Origin: CAIYUC01 sp963682005
Lineage (GTDB): Bacteria; Bacteroidota; Bacteroidia; Bacteroidales; FEN-979
DNA: 64,000 bases
Direction of reading: 5' to 3'
NCBI GenBank assembly: GCA_963682005.1
Contig: OY820914.1
Span: 558,001-622,000, forward strand
Both the position numbers and the translations under genes were made by a program. Shown here one piece after another: positions 50,844-59,223 of the stretch; the first letter of the stretch is position 1; the number at the start of each line of letters is the position of its first letter. Below the pieces are notes generated by a model. It worked only from the letters and a program-made list of their open reading frames with translations, was not told the origin of the DNA and searched no databases.

Positions 50844-53587
50844 CGAAGAAAATCCAAAATTACGATACACTGGTGATCGGAGGCGGGATTGCCGGACAGG
50901 AAGCTGCGCTTAACCTGGCCAATATGGATTACAAAGTCCTCCTGGTAGAAAAAGGACTCTCCATCGGCGGGAAAATGATCCAGCTTAGCAAAGTCTTCCC
51001 TACACTAGACTGTGCAGCCTGCATTACCACACCAAAAATGTCGGAAACCGCAAGGCATCCGAACATCACCTTGCTGCTGAACAGCCAGGTTGAAAGCATT
51101 CGCAGGGAAAATGGCGATTTCAGCGTGGAGATCGCGAAACACCCGAGGTATGTGATCCCTGAATCCTGCACGGGGTGCCAGGAATGTGAACAGGCCTGCC
51201 CGGAAGTAAGGCCGGATGAATACAATGCAAATCTTGCCGGGAGGAAAGTTGCCTATATACCTTTCAGCCTGGCAAACCCACGCATTGCAGTGATCGACCG
51301 CCAGGAAACCTCAGCACCATGCATCGCAGCATGCCCCGGTGGTGTAAAACCATATGGGTATGTGTCACTGGTGAGAAACGGACAATATGAAGAGGCCATG
51401 AACCTTCACCTTGAAGATGCACCGCTCCCCGGCAGCCTCGGCCGTGCCTGCTATGCTCCCTGCCAGGGTGAATGCACACGTGCCAGCCTGGAAGGATCTG
51501 TCGACATGCGCCGGATAAAAAGATTCTTTGCCGAAGATTATTACAACAAGTATCCGACGCCTCCCGCCCGGACCATCGAAACGAAAAGCGGGAAAAAAGT
51601 GGCCGTTATCGGCTCCGGTCCTGCCGGACTCACTGCTGCCTATTTCCTTGCCCTTAAAGGTCATAATGTGAAGATCTTTGAAGCAGCGCCCCAACTGGGC
51701 GGAATGCTGAAGATGACCCTGCCTGAATACCGTCTTCCCAATGCAGTCGTGGACCGTGACATTCTGAATGTCCTCTCCCTGGGTGTTGAATATGAGGTAA
51801 ACAGGAGGATCGAAAACCTTGACAATCTTAAGAAAGAAGGATTTGAAACGGTTTTTGTTTCTGTTGGGACCCATGAGACAAGCAAAATGAATGTCGAAGG
51901 GTCTGATCTCAAAGGTATCGTGTCATGCCTTGATTTCCTGCGTGAATCCAAGATTGGCAAAAAGAGTGACCTTACCGGGAAAAAGGTGATGGTCATTGGA
52001 GGCGGAAATACAGCGATGGACGCTTCACGCACGGCCATCAGGCTGGGCGCGTCTAGCGTGAAGATCATTTACCGGAGAAGCAGGTCGGAAATGCCCGCCT
52101 GGAAAATAGAGATCCAGGAAGCAGAAGAAGAAGGCGTAAAGATCAGTGAACTCTGTAATCCTGTGAAGTTCACCGGGGTGAATGGCATAGTTAATAAAGT
52201 AGAGCTGATCCGGATGAAACTCGGCGAACCGGATGCAAGTGGCCGGAAAAGACCAGTTCCCGTGGAAGGCTCTGAATATACGGAAGAAGCTGATTTCATC
52301 ATCGAAGCCATCGGCTTGCAACCTACAACTTCTGTTTTCAGCAATGAACTGGAACTTAAGAAAAACGGCACCATCAAAGTCAACGAAAAAACCCTCCAGA
52401 CAACAAAGCCTTGGATTTTCGCAGGTGGTGATACGGTCACCGGTCCCTCAACCATTATCGAAGCGGTCGGACAAGGGAAAAAAGCTGCTTTTTACATCGA
52501 CAAGTTCCTTCTGAACGAAAATCCTGAAGATTACGAATTCGGCGATAAGCTGGCACCGGTCGATAAAAAAAAGATCCTTGAACACAAGAATATTATGCCG
52601 TTACCGGCGCTGAAGGAAAAGTTCAGACCGGTTCATGAAAGGATCAGGGATTTCCTGGATGTGGAAAATACATTCACCTCGGAAGAGGCCAGGCAAAGCA
52701 CTGAGCGCTGCCTTGACTGCAGCAATTGCCGTGAATGCCACCAGTGTATTTCGGCCTGCCCGGCCCATGCGATCGATTTTTCCCAGAAAGAAGAAACAGT
52801 CAGGGCGAAAGCCGGATCAGTCATTGTCTCCACCGGGTTCAACTTGTTTGATCCGGATGCAAAGCCACAATACGGCTCGGCAAAATATGCCAATGTTATC
52901 GACTCGCTTCAGATGGACAGGCTGATCGCTCCAACCAGGCCTTTTAACAATGTTCTCCGGCCAGGTGACGGGAAAGTCCCGGGAAATATTGCCTACGTTC
53001 TGTGCACCGGGTCAAGGGATTCAAGCCTCGAGAATTACCGTTCCTGCAGCGCCGCAAGTGCCAACAACCCGATCTGTTCGCAGATCTGTTGCATGTACTC
53101 GGTCAAACAGGCCCAGCTTCTTATGGGAGCTTTGCCCATGGCCGACATCAGCATCTATTACATGGATATCAGGGCATTCGGAAAAGGATACGAAGAATTC
53201 TTCCAGCAGTCGAAATCGATGGGGGTGAATTTTGTCAAAGGTAAAGTGGCGAAGATCCGTGAAAAGGAAGATGGCAGCGGCGATCTCATTCTGCGGTTTG
53301 AAAACATCGAAACCGGCCAGGTGAAAGAGGTAAGCCATGATCTTGTGGTGCTTTCCGTTGGTATAAAGCCCGACAACAAGATCGTAAAAGCATTCAGGGA
53401 TGCCACCCTGGAAGTGGATGAATTCAGCTTCATAAAATCGGTGGATGTTCTTACAAATCCTGCCAGGACAAACATCGAGGGCGTTTTCGTTGCAGGAACT
53501 GCCTCCGGCCCTATGGACATTCCGGATTCGATATTATCCGCCGGTTGTGCCGCTTCTGAAACGGCCAGTTATCTAAACAACAAGTAA
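50840..53587 (+). CDS. HdrA/QmoA-like flavoprotein with inserted GltD/NfnL-like NAD(P)H module
   Basis: 915 residues. The N-terminal HdrA FAD domain (DTLVIGGGIAGQEAALNLAN, FPTLDCAACITTPKMSET) leads to an Fe-S motif (CTGCQECEQACPE, near 110). A full glutamate-synthase-small-subunit-like module then interrupts HdrA: Cys-rich CIAACPGGVKPYGY and CYAPCQGECTRA, FAD site VAVIGSGPAGLTAAYFLA (~255), NAD(P) site VMVIGGGNTAMDASRTAI (~385). Ferredoxin cysteines CLDCSNCRECHQCISACP (~621) and the HdrA tail (CTGSRDSSLENY; CSQICCMYSVKQA) follow. This suggests an electron entry from NAD(P)H with possible flavin-based bifurcation. Coupled to MvhD by 4-nt overlap. Confidence 0.9.
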   Translation: MTKKIQNYDTLVIGGGIAGQEAALNLANMDYKVLLVEKGLSIGGKMIQLSKVFPTLDCAACITTPKMSETARHPNITLLLNSQVESIRRENGDFSVEIAKHPRYVIPESCTGCQECEQACPEVRPDEYNANLAGRKVAYIPFSLANPRIAVIDRQETSAPCIAACPGGVKPYGYVSLVRNGQYEEAMNLHLEDAPLPGSLGRACYAPCQGECTRASLEGSVDMRRIKRFFAEDYYNKYPTPPARTIETKSGKKVAVIGSGPAGLTAAYFLALKGHNVKIFEAAPQLGGMLKMTLPEYRLPNAVVDRDILNVLSLGVEYEVNRRIENLDNLKKEGFETVFVSVGTHETSKMNVEGSDLKGIVSCLDFLRESKIGKKSDLTGKKVMVIGGGNTAMDASRTAIRLGASSVKIIYRRSRSEMPAWKIEIQEAEEEGVKISELCNPVKFTGVNGIVNKVELIRMKLGEPDASGRKRPVPVEGSEYTEEADFIIEAIGLQPTTSVFSNELELKKNGTIKVNEKTLQTTKPWIFAGGDTVTGPSTIIEAVGQGKKAAFYIDKFLLNENPEDYEFGDKLAPVDKKKILEHKNIMPLPALKEKFRPVHERIRDFLDVENTFTSEEARQSTERCLDCSNCRECHQCISACPAHAIDFSQKEETVRAKAGSVIVSTGFNLFDPDAKPQYGSAKYANVIDSLQMDRLIAPTRPFNNVLRPGDGKVPGNIAYVLCTGSRDSSLENYRSCSAASANNPICSQICCMYSVKQAQLLMGALPMADISIYYMDIRAFGKGYEEFFQQSKSMGVNFVKGKVAKIREKEDGSGDLILRFENIETGQVKEVSHDLVVLSVGIKPDNKIVKAFRDATLEVDEFSFIKSVDVLTNPARTNIEGVFVAGTASGPMDIPDSILSAGCAASETASYLNNK

Positions 53588-53590
53588 CAC

Positions 53591-55588
53591 ATGGAAAATA
53601 AAGAAAAAAAAGAACGGATCGGTGTCTATATCTGTCATTGCGGTGGGAATATTTCCGATTATGTTGATGTTGCACAGATCAAGGACCTTGTAAAAACCGA
53701 GGACGGGGTTGTCGTATCAAAGAATGTCATGTTCGCATGCGCCGATTCCAACCAGAAGGAAATGATAAAGGATATCCGGGATGGCAACCTCGATGCGATC
53801 GTAGTGGCTTCCTGCTCCCCGAAACTTCATCTCCATACCTTCAGGAATGTCGCTGCCCGGGCCGGGATAAATCCCTATAACTACACACAGGTAAATATCC
53901 GTGAACAATGTTCATGGGCCCATTCGGATACTCCGAAGGAGGCCAGCCTGAAAGCAGCAGGGCTCATCCGTGCCGGGATCAGGAAAGTGGCCTTTTCTGA
54001 AGCACTTGAAAATATTGAGGTCTCATCCACACGGGCAGCAGTCGTTATCGGTGGAGGCGTTTCCGGTATGCGCGCAGCCATCGACCTGGCAAAGATGGGG
54101 AATATGGTATACCTTATCGAAAAGGAAACAATCCTGGGCGGCCAGGTTGCAAAATGGGGAGACCTTTTTATTACCGGGCAATCCGGGAAAAAAATAGTGG
54201 AGACCCTTCAGACGGAAGTGAAAAAGCAAACAAATATCACGGTCTTCACCTCTGCCTCGGTTGAAAAAGTCTCCGGCAGCCTGGGGAACTTTCAGGTCGA
54301 AGTGAAAACAGGCAATGAGACGCTTAACCTGGCAGCGGGAGCCATCCTTGTCACCACCGGTTTCGACAATTATCAGCCGGCAGAAAATGAGTTCGGATAC
54401 AAGAATGTGGATGCAGTCATTACCTTGCCCGAATTCAGGGAACTCCTTGACAATAGCAGGGAAACCCTGGTTTACAAGAACAAGGCGATAAAAACCATTG
54501 CCTATATCTATTGCACCGGCACAAGGCAGACGAAAGGCGAGAATAAATATTGTTCACGGGTTTGCTGTACAACAGCGATCCACAGCTCGATCCTGCTTCA
54601 CGAAAAATTCAGGGGAATCACTGCAATCCATCTTTACCGGGATATCCGGACCTATGGGAAACAGGAGATCCTCTATGAAAAGGCCTCAAAGAACGGTGAT
54701 ATTTTCATCAAATACGAGGAGAAAACACCGCCTGTTGTTGAACAGGTTAACGGTAAGCCTTTCATAAAAGTTAAAGATGAGCTTACACGGAAGATGGTAC
54801 TTGAACTGGAGCCTGACCTTGTCGTCCTTGTCACTGGGATGGTTCCACGCACCGACAGCAATATCATCGCACAGAAATTGAAAATACCTGTAGGAAATGA
54901 TAAATTCTTCAACGAGATCCATCCTAAGCTCAGGCCGGTTGAAACGGTGATAAACGGGGTTTTCCTCGGGGGATCGTGCCAGGGGCCGAAGAACATTTCC
55001 GAATCGGTGCAATCCTCATTGTCGGCAGCTGTCAAGATCAATGCCCTGACAAAGAACCCTACCATTCTGCTTGAACCGATCATTGCAAGAGTGAATTTTG
55101 AAGCCTGCACCTGGTGCGGGAAATGTGCGGAAGTATGTGAATATGACGCCATCCATCCATTGGAAATGCATGGTAAAGTCGTAGCAACAGTGAACGAAGC
55201 CGTTTGCAAAGGGTGCGGGATCTGTGCACCCGTTTGCCCCGTTGATGCAATCGACATTGCCCAGTATTCGAATACTGAGATCGAAGGGATGATCGATGGA
55301 TTCTGCCAGGAAATAGAAATTAAAGTGGCTGAAAAATCCGGTCCGGACAACAATGAGGAAGCCGGAACAGGAATGAAGGATATGCCGCAGATATGGCGCA
55401 GGATAGCGTCATCCCTGGAATCTGAACCCAAAACAATACCGGTGATGGCAAAAGAGCTTGGACTTGAAAAAGAACTTGTGACCTGGCACCTGATGACCAT
55501 GAACAAATACAGCATTGTGGAGGCTGCCGGCATCGATGATACTGATGAATATTATATGTATAAACTGAAAAATCAACAGCATGGCTAA
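53591..55588 (+). CDS. HdrA-like flavoprotein with two ferredoxin clusters and C-terminal winged-helix-like tail
   Basis: 665 residues. Complete HdrA layout: N-terminal domain (VYICHCGGNISDY, VVASCSPKLHLHTFR, NIREQCSWAH), FAD binding (AAVVIGGGVSGMRAAIDLAK, ~150), CTGTRQTKGENKYCSRVCCT (~308), two [4Fe-4S] motifs (CTWCGKCAEVCEYDA; CKGCGICAPVCPVDA, ~507-545). The last ~65 residues (MPQIWRRIASSLESEPKTIP, LGLEKELVTWHLMTMNK) look like a small winged-helix fold, rare at this site. Four nucleotides separate it from the preceding gene; it overlaps the QmoC-like gene by 8 nt. Confidence 0.9.
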   Translation: MENKEKKERIGVYICHCGGNISDYVDVAQIKDLVKTEDGVVVSKNVMFACADSNQKEMIKDIRDGNLDAIVVASCSPKLHLHTFRNVAARAGINPYNYTQVNIREQCSWAHSDTPKEASLKAAGLIRAGIRKVAFSEALENIEVSSTRAAVVIGGGVSGMRAAIDLAKMGNMVYLIEKETILGGQVAKWGDLFITGQSGKKIVETLQTEVKKQTNITVFTSASVEKVSGSLGNFQVEVKTGNETLNLAAGAILVTTGFDNYQPAENEFGYKNVDAVITLPEFRELLDNSRETLVYKNKAIKTIAYIYCTGTRQTKGENKYCSRVCCTTAIHSSILLHEKFRGITAIHLYRDIRTYGKQEILYEKASKNGDIFIKYEEKTPPVVEQVNGKPFIKVKDELTRKMVLELEPDLVVLVTGMVPRTDSNIIAQKLKIPVGNDKFFNEIHPKLRPVETVINGVFLGGSCQGPKNISESVQSSLSAAVKINALTKNPTILLEPIIARVNFEACTWCGKCAEVCEYDAIHPLEMHGKVVATVNEAVCKGCGICAPVCPVDAIDIAQYSNTEIEGMIDGFCQEIEIKVAEKSGPDNNEEAGTGMKDMPQIWRRIASSLESEPKTIPVMAKELGLEKELVTWHLMTMNKYSIVEAAGIDDTDEYYMYKLKNQQHG

Positions 55589-56693
55589 AATTGATCCAGG
55601 ATTCGCATCCGAAATTAAGAAATACGGAGCCAGGGATTTCACTGCCTGCTTCAATTGCGGTAATTGCACCGCCGTGTGCGGTCTGACCGATAAAAATGCA
55701 AACTTCCCCCGGATGTTCATCCGTGATGGCATGCTTGGACTGAAGGATGACATCCTTCAAAGCAAGGAACTATGGCTATGCTATGCCTGCGGAGAATGCT
55801 CGGAAACCTGTCCGCGTCAGGCCGGACCTGGCGATTATATGGCTGCCCTCAGGCGTTATGCCATCGCAAGTTATGAGCCTACAGGACTTACGAAGCTTAT
55901 CTTTAAGAGCAACCCGCTTTTTATCCTGTTTACCATCCTCCTGTCTGTCCTTCTTGGATTTTTCCTGTTCACGCTCAAACCGGAATATGAAGTTTCAAGA
56001 TGGTTGTTTACGATCTTTCCCTATGCAGTGATCCACAATATGGGACTTGTTGTTTTTGGTATCACCGGGATCTCTATGATTTGGGGATTGTTGACGATGT
56101 TCCTGAAACTATCGAAAAAAACGGTAAAAAATGAAAATTCGAAAGGAAAATTTTTCAGTTCATTGGGTGGGATTGTAAAAGAAATGTCGACAATGAACCG
56201 CTACAAAACATGCGACGCTGAAGAGGATTCTTTCTGGAAGAATAAATCTGCGGCTCTGCAGCCCTGGTTTGTCCACTGGTCAATCATGTGGGGATTCATC
56301 GGCTTGCTCCTCGCAACCACCCTGGATTTTATCCTGAAGGATCCTGAAACAGCCATCTGGTGGCCGACCCGGATACTGGGAACAATTTCCGGATTACTCC
56401 TTGTTTACGGAACCAGCATTGCCATTAATTACCGTTTCAAAAAACCAACGAAATCCTATGAAGGAACCCGCCTCTCAGACTGGCTGTTCCTCTGGTTTCT
56501 CTGGATTGCGGGGATTACAGGATTCTGGCTCGAAGTTTCTGTCGCCCTCACCGGTAACAATCTTTTGAGCCACTTCGTTTTACTTATTCATACCATAATT
56601 TCAATGGAGCTGGTACTCTTGTTTTCCTTCTCAAAATTTGCCCACGCAATATACCGTCCCCTGGCGTTATATTTTTATTTTTCAGAAAGATGA
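55581..56693 (+). CDS. QmoC-like membrane subunit (HdrC plus cytochrome-b-type membrane domain)
   Basis: 370 residues. N-terminal HdrC-like domain with two [4Fe-4S] motifs (CFNCGNCTAVCG, Cys23-33; CYACGECSETCPRQ, Cys67-77). Then about five to six membrane segments with histidines in hydrophobic stretches (AVIHNMGLVVFGI, WFVHWSIMWGFIGL, LLSHFVLLIHTIIS) that could bind haem b, as in HdrE/NarI-type domains. Fused HdrC-HdrE is the QmoC layout and connects the soluble subunits to the quinone pool. HdrB with its CCG domains is absent. Translationally coupled upstream. Confidence 0.87.
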   Translation: MAKIDPGFASEIKKYGARDFTACFNCGNCTAVCGLTDKNANFPRMFIRDGMLGLKDDILQSKELWLCYACGECSETCPRQAGPGDYMAALRRYAIASYEPTGLTKLIFKSNPLFILFTILLSVLLGFFLFTLKPEYEVSRWLFTIFPYAVIHNMGLVVFGITGISMIWGLLTMFLKLSKKTVKNENSKGKFFSSLGGIVKEMSTMNRYKTCDAEEDSFWKNKSAALQPWFVHWSIMWGFIGLLLATTLDFILKDPETAIWWPTRILGTISGLLLVYGTSIAINYRFKKPTKSYEGTRLSDWLFLWFLWIAGITGFWLEVSVALTGNNLLSHFVLLIHTIISMELVLLFSFSKFAHAIYRPLALYFYFSER

Positions 56694-56732
56694 AAAAGTT
56701 TTGTTAATTTCACATACTCATATCTAACTCCA

Positions 56733-57095
56733 ATGATACGTAAAAAACGTTCAACCCAGAAAATTGCAATACCAAGTGACGATGGGATCTTAGTCGGTCA
56801 ACAGTTTAAAAGCTCAAGGGCATTTGTTGTCGCCACGGTCGACGACGGAAAAATCCTTCGCCAGGAATTACGATGGAACCTCATCAGCGAGATCATGACC
56901 TCCCCTCACGGGTATTATTACAACCTCGCCGATTGCAATACCATCATTGTAAATGAAATCGGTGAAGGCCACACAAGACTCCTTGGCTCTATTAACAAAG
57001 AAGTCATCCAAACAGAGGAAACGCTTGTCAATAATGCCTTCCTGATTTATCTCAGGAAAGCTTCCCTGAAAGCAGAAAAAATTAAATCGCTTTAA
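56733..57095 (+). CDS. Second NifX-like small protein
   Basis: 120 residues, homologous to the protein at 47425: IAIPSDDGILVGQQFKSSRA, ADCNTIIVNEIGEGHTRLLG. It lacks the C-terminal cysteine cluster of its partner. It lies 39 nt after the QmoC-like gene and closes the run. Binding of an Fe-S or similar cluster is inferred from the family only. Confidence 0.72.
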   Translation: MIRKKRSTQKIAIPSDDGILVGQQFKSSRAFVVATVDDGKILRQELRWNLISEIMTSPHGYYYNLADCNTIIVNEIGEGHTRLLGSINKEVIQTEETLVNNAFLIYLRKASLKAEKIKSL

Positions 57096-57229
57096 TATCA
57101 CCAATCCGAATTTTCTTTTTACATTTGCACCATAAAACTAAATGATTAATCACTATTGTACCAGTAATTTTACAAATTACAGAAAATCTGACTAATAAAC
57201 CTTTGCTGACTTTTTCGTTTCTGTCCATT

Positions 57230-57286
57230 GTACCCATCCCCCGTCCCCTTCCCTACTAGTAGGGAAGGGGTGCAGGGGTAGGGTAC
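57230..57286. repeat. Large inverted repeat with perfect 26-bp palindromic core
   Basis: The core at 57245-57270 is a perfect palindrome with arms CCCCTTCCCTACT. Outer arms GTACCCATCCCC and GGGGTAGGGTAC extend it to 57 nt. It separates the Hdr-like gene run from the thioredoxin gene and may terminate the operon; the rest of the gap is AT-rich with nothing recognisable. Confidence 0.8.
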
Positions 57287-57336
57287 GGTTAAGATTATTG
57301 GTATAATTGTGATCATTCGAATAAAACTATTTGATT

Positions 57337-57762
57337 ATGGAAATTACTTTTATTGTGCTCGGAATTGTTGTTGTCATCGTTGCAGTCCTGTTCTTCATTG
57401 CAAAAGGAAGGATGAAGCAATTGGAAAATGTTCCGGAAAGCAGCAAGATCATCACCATGGATGATAAAAATTTCTCACACCGGGTAAAGACCGGGATCGT
57501 TCTCGTGGATTTCTGGGCTGCCTGGTGCATGCCTTGTAAGCTCATGGCACCGGTGCTGAATGAACTGGCCGAAGAATCCAATGGAAAAGTCACGATTGGA
57601 AAAGTAAATATAGACGAAGCAAAAGAAACAGCCGCCCGGTTTGGGATCCGGAGCATTCCGACCATGATCCTTTTCAGGAACGGGAAAGAGCTCCACAGGA
57701 TTGTAGGCGTCAAGCCAATAGATTATATTCGCAGGGAAATTGAGCGCAGATCGATTTATTGA
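57337..57762 (+). CDS. Membrane-anchored thioredoxin
   Basis: 141 residues from ATG 57337. One N-terminal membrane helix (ITFIVLGIVVVIVAVLFFI) is followed by a complete thioredoxin domain with active site WCMPC (LVDFWAAWCMPCKLMAPVLN) and cis-proline IRSIPTMILF. The anchor differs from the cytoplasmic trxA type and places the domain in the periplasm or at the inner face; the orientation is not decided. It may reduce persulfides or disulfides for its neighbours. Confidence 0.9.
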   Translation: MEITFIVLGIVVVIVAVLFFIAKGRMKQLENVPESSKIITMDDKNFSHRVKTGIVLVDFWAAWCMPCKLMAPVLNELAEESNGKVTIGKVNIDEAKETAARFGIRSIPTMILFRNGKELHRIVGVKPIDYIRREIERRSIY

Positions 57763-57796
57763 ACATGTTATTCTCAATTAAATCGGATTAATATTC

Positions 57797-57872
57797 TCCG
57801 TGGTCTTCGTGTCTTCTTTGTGAACTCTGTGGTCAAAATATTTTACCACAAAGGCCACAGAGATTCAAAGTT
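57797..57872. repeat. Inverted dispersed repeat of the CTCTGTGGT family
   Basis: Sequence with AACTCTGTGGTCAAAATATT facing TTTTACCACAAAGGCCACAG. The same family occurs at 30601-30668, at 50330-50370 and, in weaker form, at 60527-60606. Confidence 0.55.
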
Positions 57873-57947
57873 GATTTCTTACCGAATAATAATTTGCGGG
57901 ACAAAATAGTGTCGAAATAAACAAAAAAGGGTATTAAACCAGGGTTT

Positions 57948-58367
57948 ATGAAAAAGATAATTCTGCTGTTTTTCCTGATGACCGGTCTCTTTTACTCTGG
58001 CTCAGCCCAAACTAAAGGGACTTCATCAAATCCCGTTAAAGTGGAAGTATATTACTTTCATCCTTCCGAACGCTGCCCGATCGACCAATCCATCGAGGAA
58101 AACTCAAAAAGGGTTGTGGAGACTTCTTTTCCCAGGGAAGTAAAAGAGGGTTCGTTGAAATTCAGGGTTGTCAATACCGATGACAAGGGGAATGAGAAAC
58201 TTGTTTCGAGATTCGATATCAATACACAGGCATTGTACATTGTGAGAGTGGATAAAGGAAAGGAAACGAAGACCGACCTTACCGATTTTGCATTCTCCTT
58301 CAGCAAAAGCAACCCTACAAAGTTCAAAACCCGGTTGACGGATGAGATCAGGAATGCCCTGAAGTGA
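57948..58367 (+). CDS. ArsF-like thioredoxin-fold secreted protein
   Basis: 139 residues: a signal peptide (MKKIILLFFLMTGLFYSGSAQ) and a domain with VEVYYFHPSERCPIDQSIEE, the signature of the nitroreductase-subunit/ArsF-like family whose members usually read FHxxxRCxTC. Here the second cysteine of the CxxC is replaced (RCPIDQ), leaving a single cysteine. Often found next to redox or arsenic-related genes; a role as redox carrier is inferred. Confidence 0.7.
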   Translation: MKKIILLFFLMTGLFYSGSAQTKGTSSNPVKVEVYYFHPSERCPIDQSIEENSKRVVETSFPREVKEGSLKFRVVNTDDKGNEKLVSRFDINTQALYIVRVDKGKETKTDLTDFAFSFSKSNPTKFKTRLTDEIRNALK

Positions 58368-58379
58368 CCCAAGACATCT

Positions 58380-58757
58380 CTACGCTGTTTCTTTCGTAAA
58401 GAACATTTTAATCGCAATCAGGATCATCAGTACTGCGAAGATCTTTTTCATCACATTCTCCGGCATGTTCAGAGCTACTTTTGATCCGAAATAACCTCCG
58501 ATCAGAAATGCCACTGCGATGACCATGGCATACCAGATGTTGACCTGTCCTGCACGGTAATAATTATAGGCCGCAAACAGCCCGATCGGGGGAAGCATCA
58601 CAGCCACACTTGTTCCCTGGGCAGTATGCTGGTCCACCCCAAGGATATAAACCATCGCCGGTATCATGACGATCGCACCCCCGACCCCGAACATGCCTCC
58701 AAAAACACCTGCCATCAAACCTATGATGATCAGTATCCCTATTGTTGTCAGATTCAT
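58380..58757 (-). CDS. Half-size TauE/SafE family membrane protein
   Basis: 125 residues from ATG 58755-58757 (MNLTTIGILIIIGLMAGVFG); earlier codons overlap the DUF302 gene. About four membrane segments with the family signature GLMAGVFGGMFGVGGAIVMIP and TAQGTSVAVMLPPIG. Typical TauE/SafE exporters have eight segments, so this half may dimerise. TauE homologues export sulfite, sulfoacetate or related sulfur compounds and occur in persulfide-stress operons. It overlaps no gene when started here. Confidence 0.8.
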   Translation of the reverse strand: MNLTTIGILIIIGLMAGVFGGMFGVGGAIVMIPAMVYILGVDQHTAQGTSVAVMLPPIGLFAAYNYYRAGQVNIWYAMVIAVAFLIGGYFGSKVALNMPENVMKKIFAVLMILIAIKMFFTKETA

Positions 58758-58785
58758 ACCTCGCTGTTTATTGATTTGAAATCTG

Positions 58786-59172
58786 CTACAGGCTGTCAAT
58801 GACATTCCGCAGCAGTCCTGTAACTTCCAGGGCAACCGGTTCAAGTTCCGGGTTGCTGATCGCCATCATCGAAGCGATGGGATTGACTGCGGAAACCTCC
58901 GTTTGCCCGTTCTCCTTGTCGATTACGATGACATTGCATGGAAGCATCGTCCCGATCTTATCCTCGGCCATCAGTGCCTTGTAAGCAAAACCCGGGTTAC
59001 ATGCACCAAGAATCCGGTACTTCTTAAAGTTTACCCCCAGTTTCTCGTTCAGCTTTTCATGGATGTTGATCTCGGAAATGATCCCGAATCCTTTCGTTTT
59101 CAATACATCGGTAACTCGTTGAACCGATTCGTCAAATGATACGTTCAACGTTTTGGTAAAATAATAGTCCAT
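58786..59172 (-). CDS. DUF302 protein
   Basis: 128 residues, complete DUF302 domain (YYFTKTLNVSFDESVQRVTD, VLKTKGFGIISEINIHEKLN, YRILGACNPGFAYKALMAED, MLPCNVIVIDKENGQTEVSA). Function not established; members occur near redox and metal-stress genes. The conserved cysteines CNPG and LPCN could be functional. It lies 28 nt before the TauE/SafE gene on the same strand. Confidence 0.85.
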   Translation of the reverse strand: MDYYFTKTLNVSFDESVQRVTDVLKTKGFGIISEINIHEKLNEKLGVNFKKYRILGACNPGFAYKALMAEDKIGTMLPCNVIVIDKENGQTEVSAVNPIASMMAISNPELEPVALEVTGLLRNVIDSL

Positions 59173-59223
59173 GATCCTGTTGTTTATGTTAAACTTCCTC
59201 CGGTTACACTCTTTATTCCAATT

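Noticed and set aside
47425..57095. Nitrogen-fixation (nif) gene cluster because of NifX-like proteins
   Set aside because: No nifHDK, nifB or nifEN are present; the NifX-like family has many members outside nitrogen fixation.
47425..57095. Classical dissimilatory sulfate reduction cluster
   Set aside because: No dsrAB, dsrC, aprAB or sat in the window; DsrE and QmoC-like proteins alone do not establish it.
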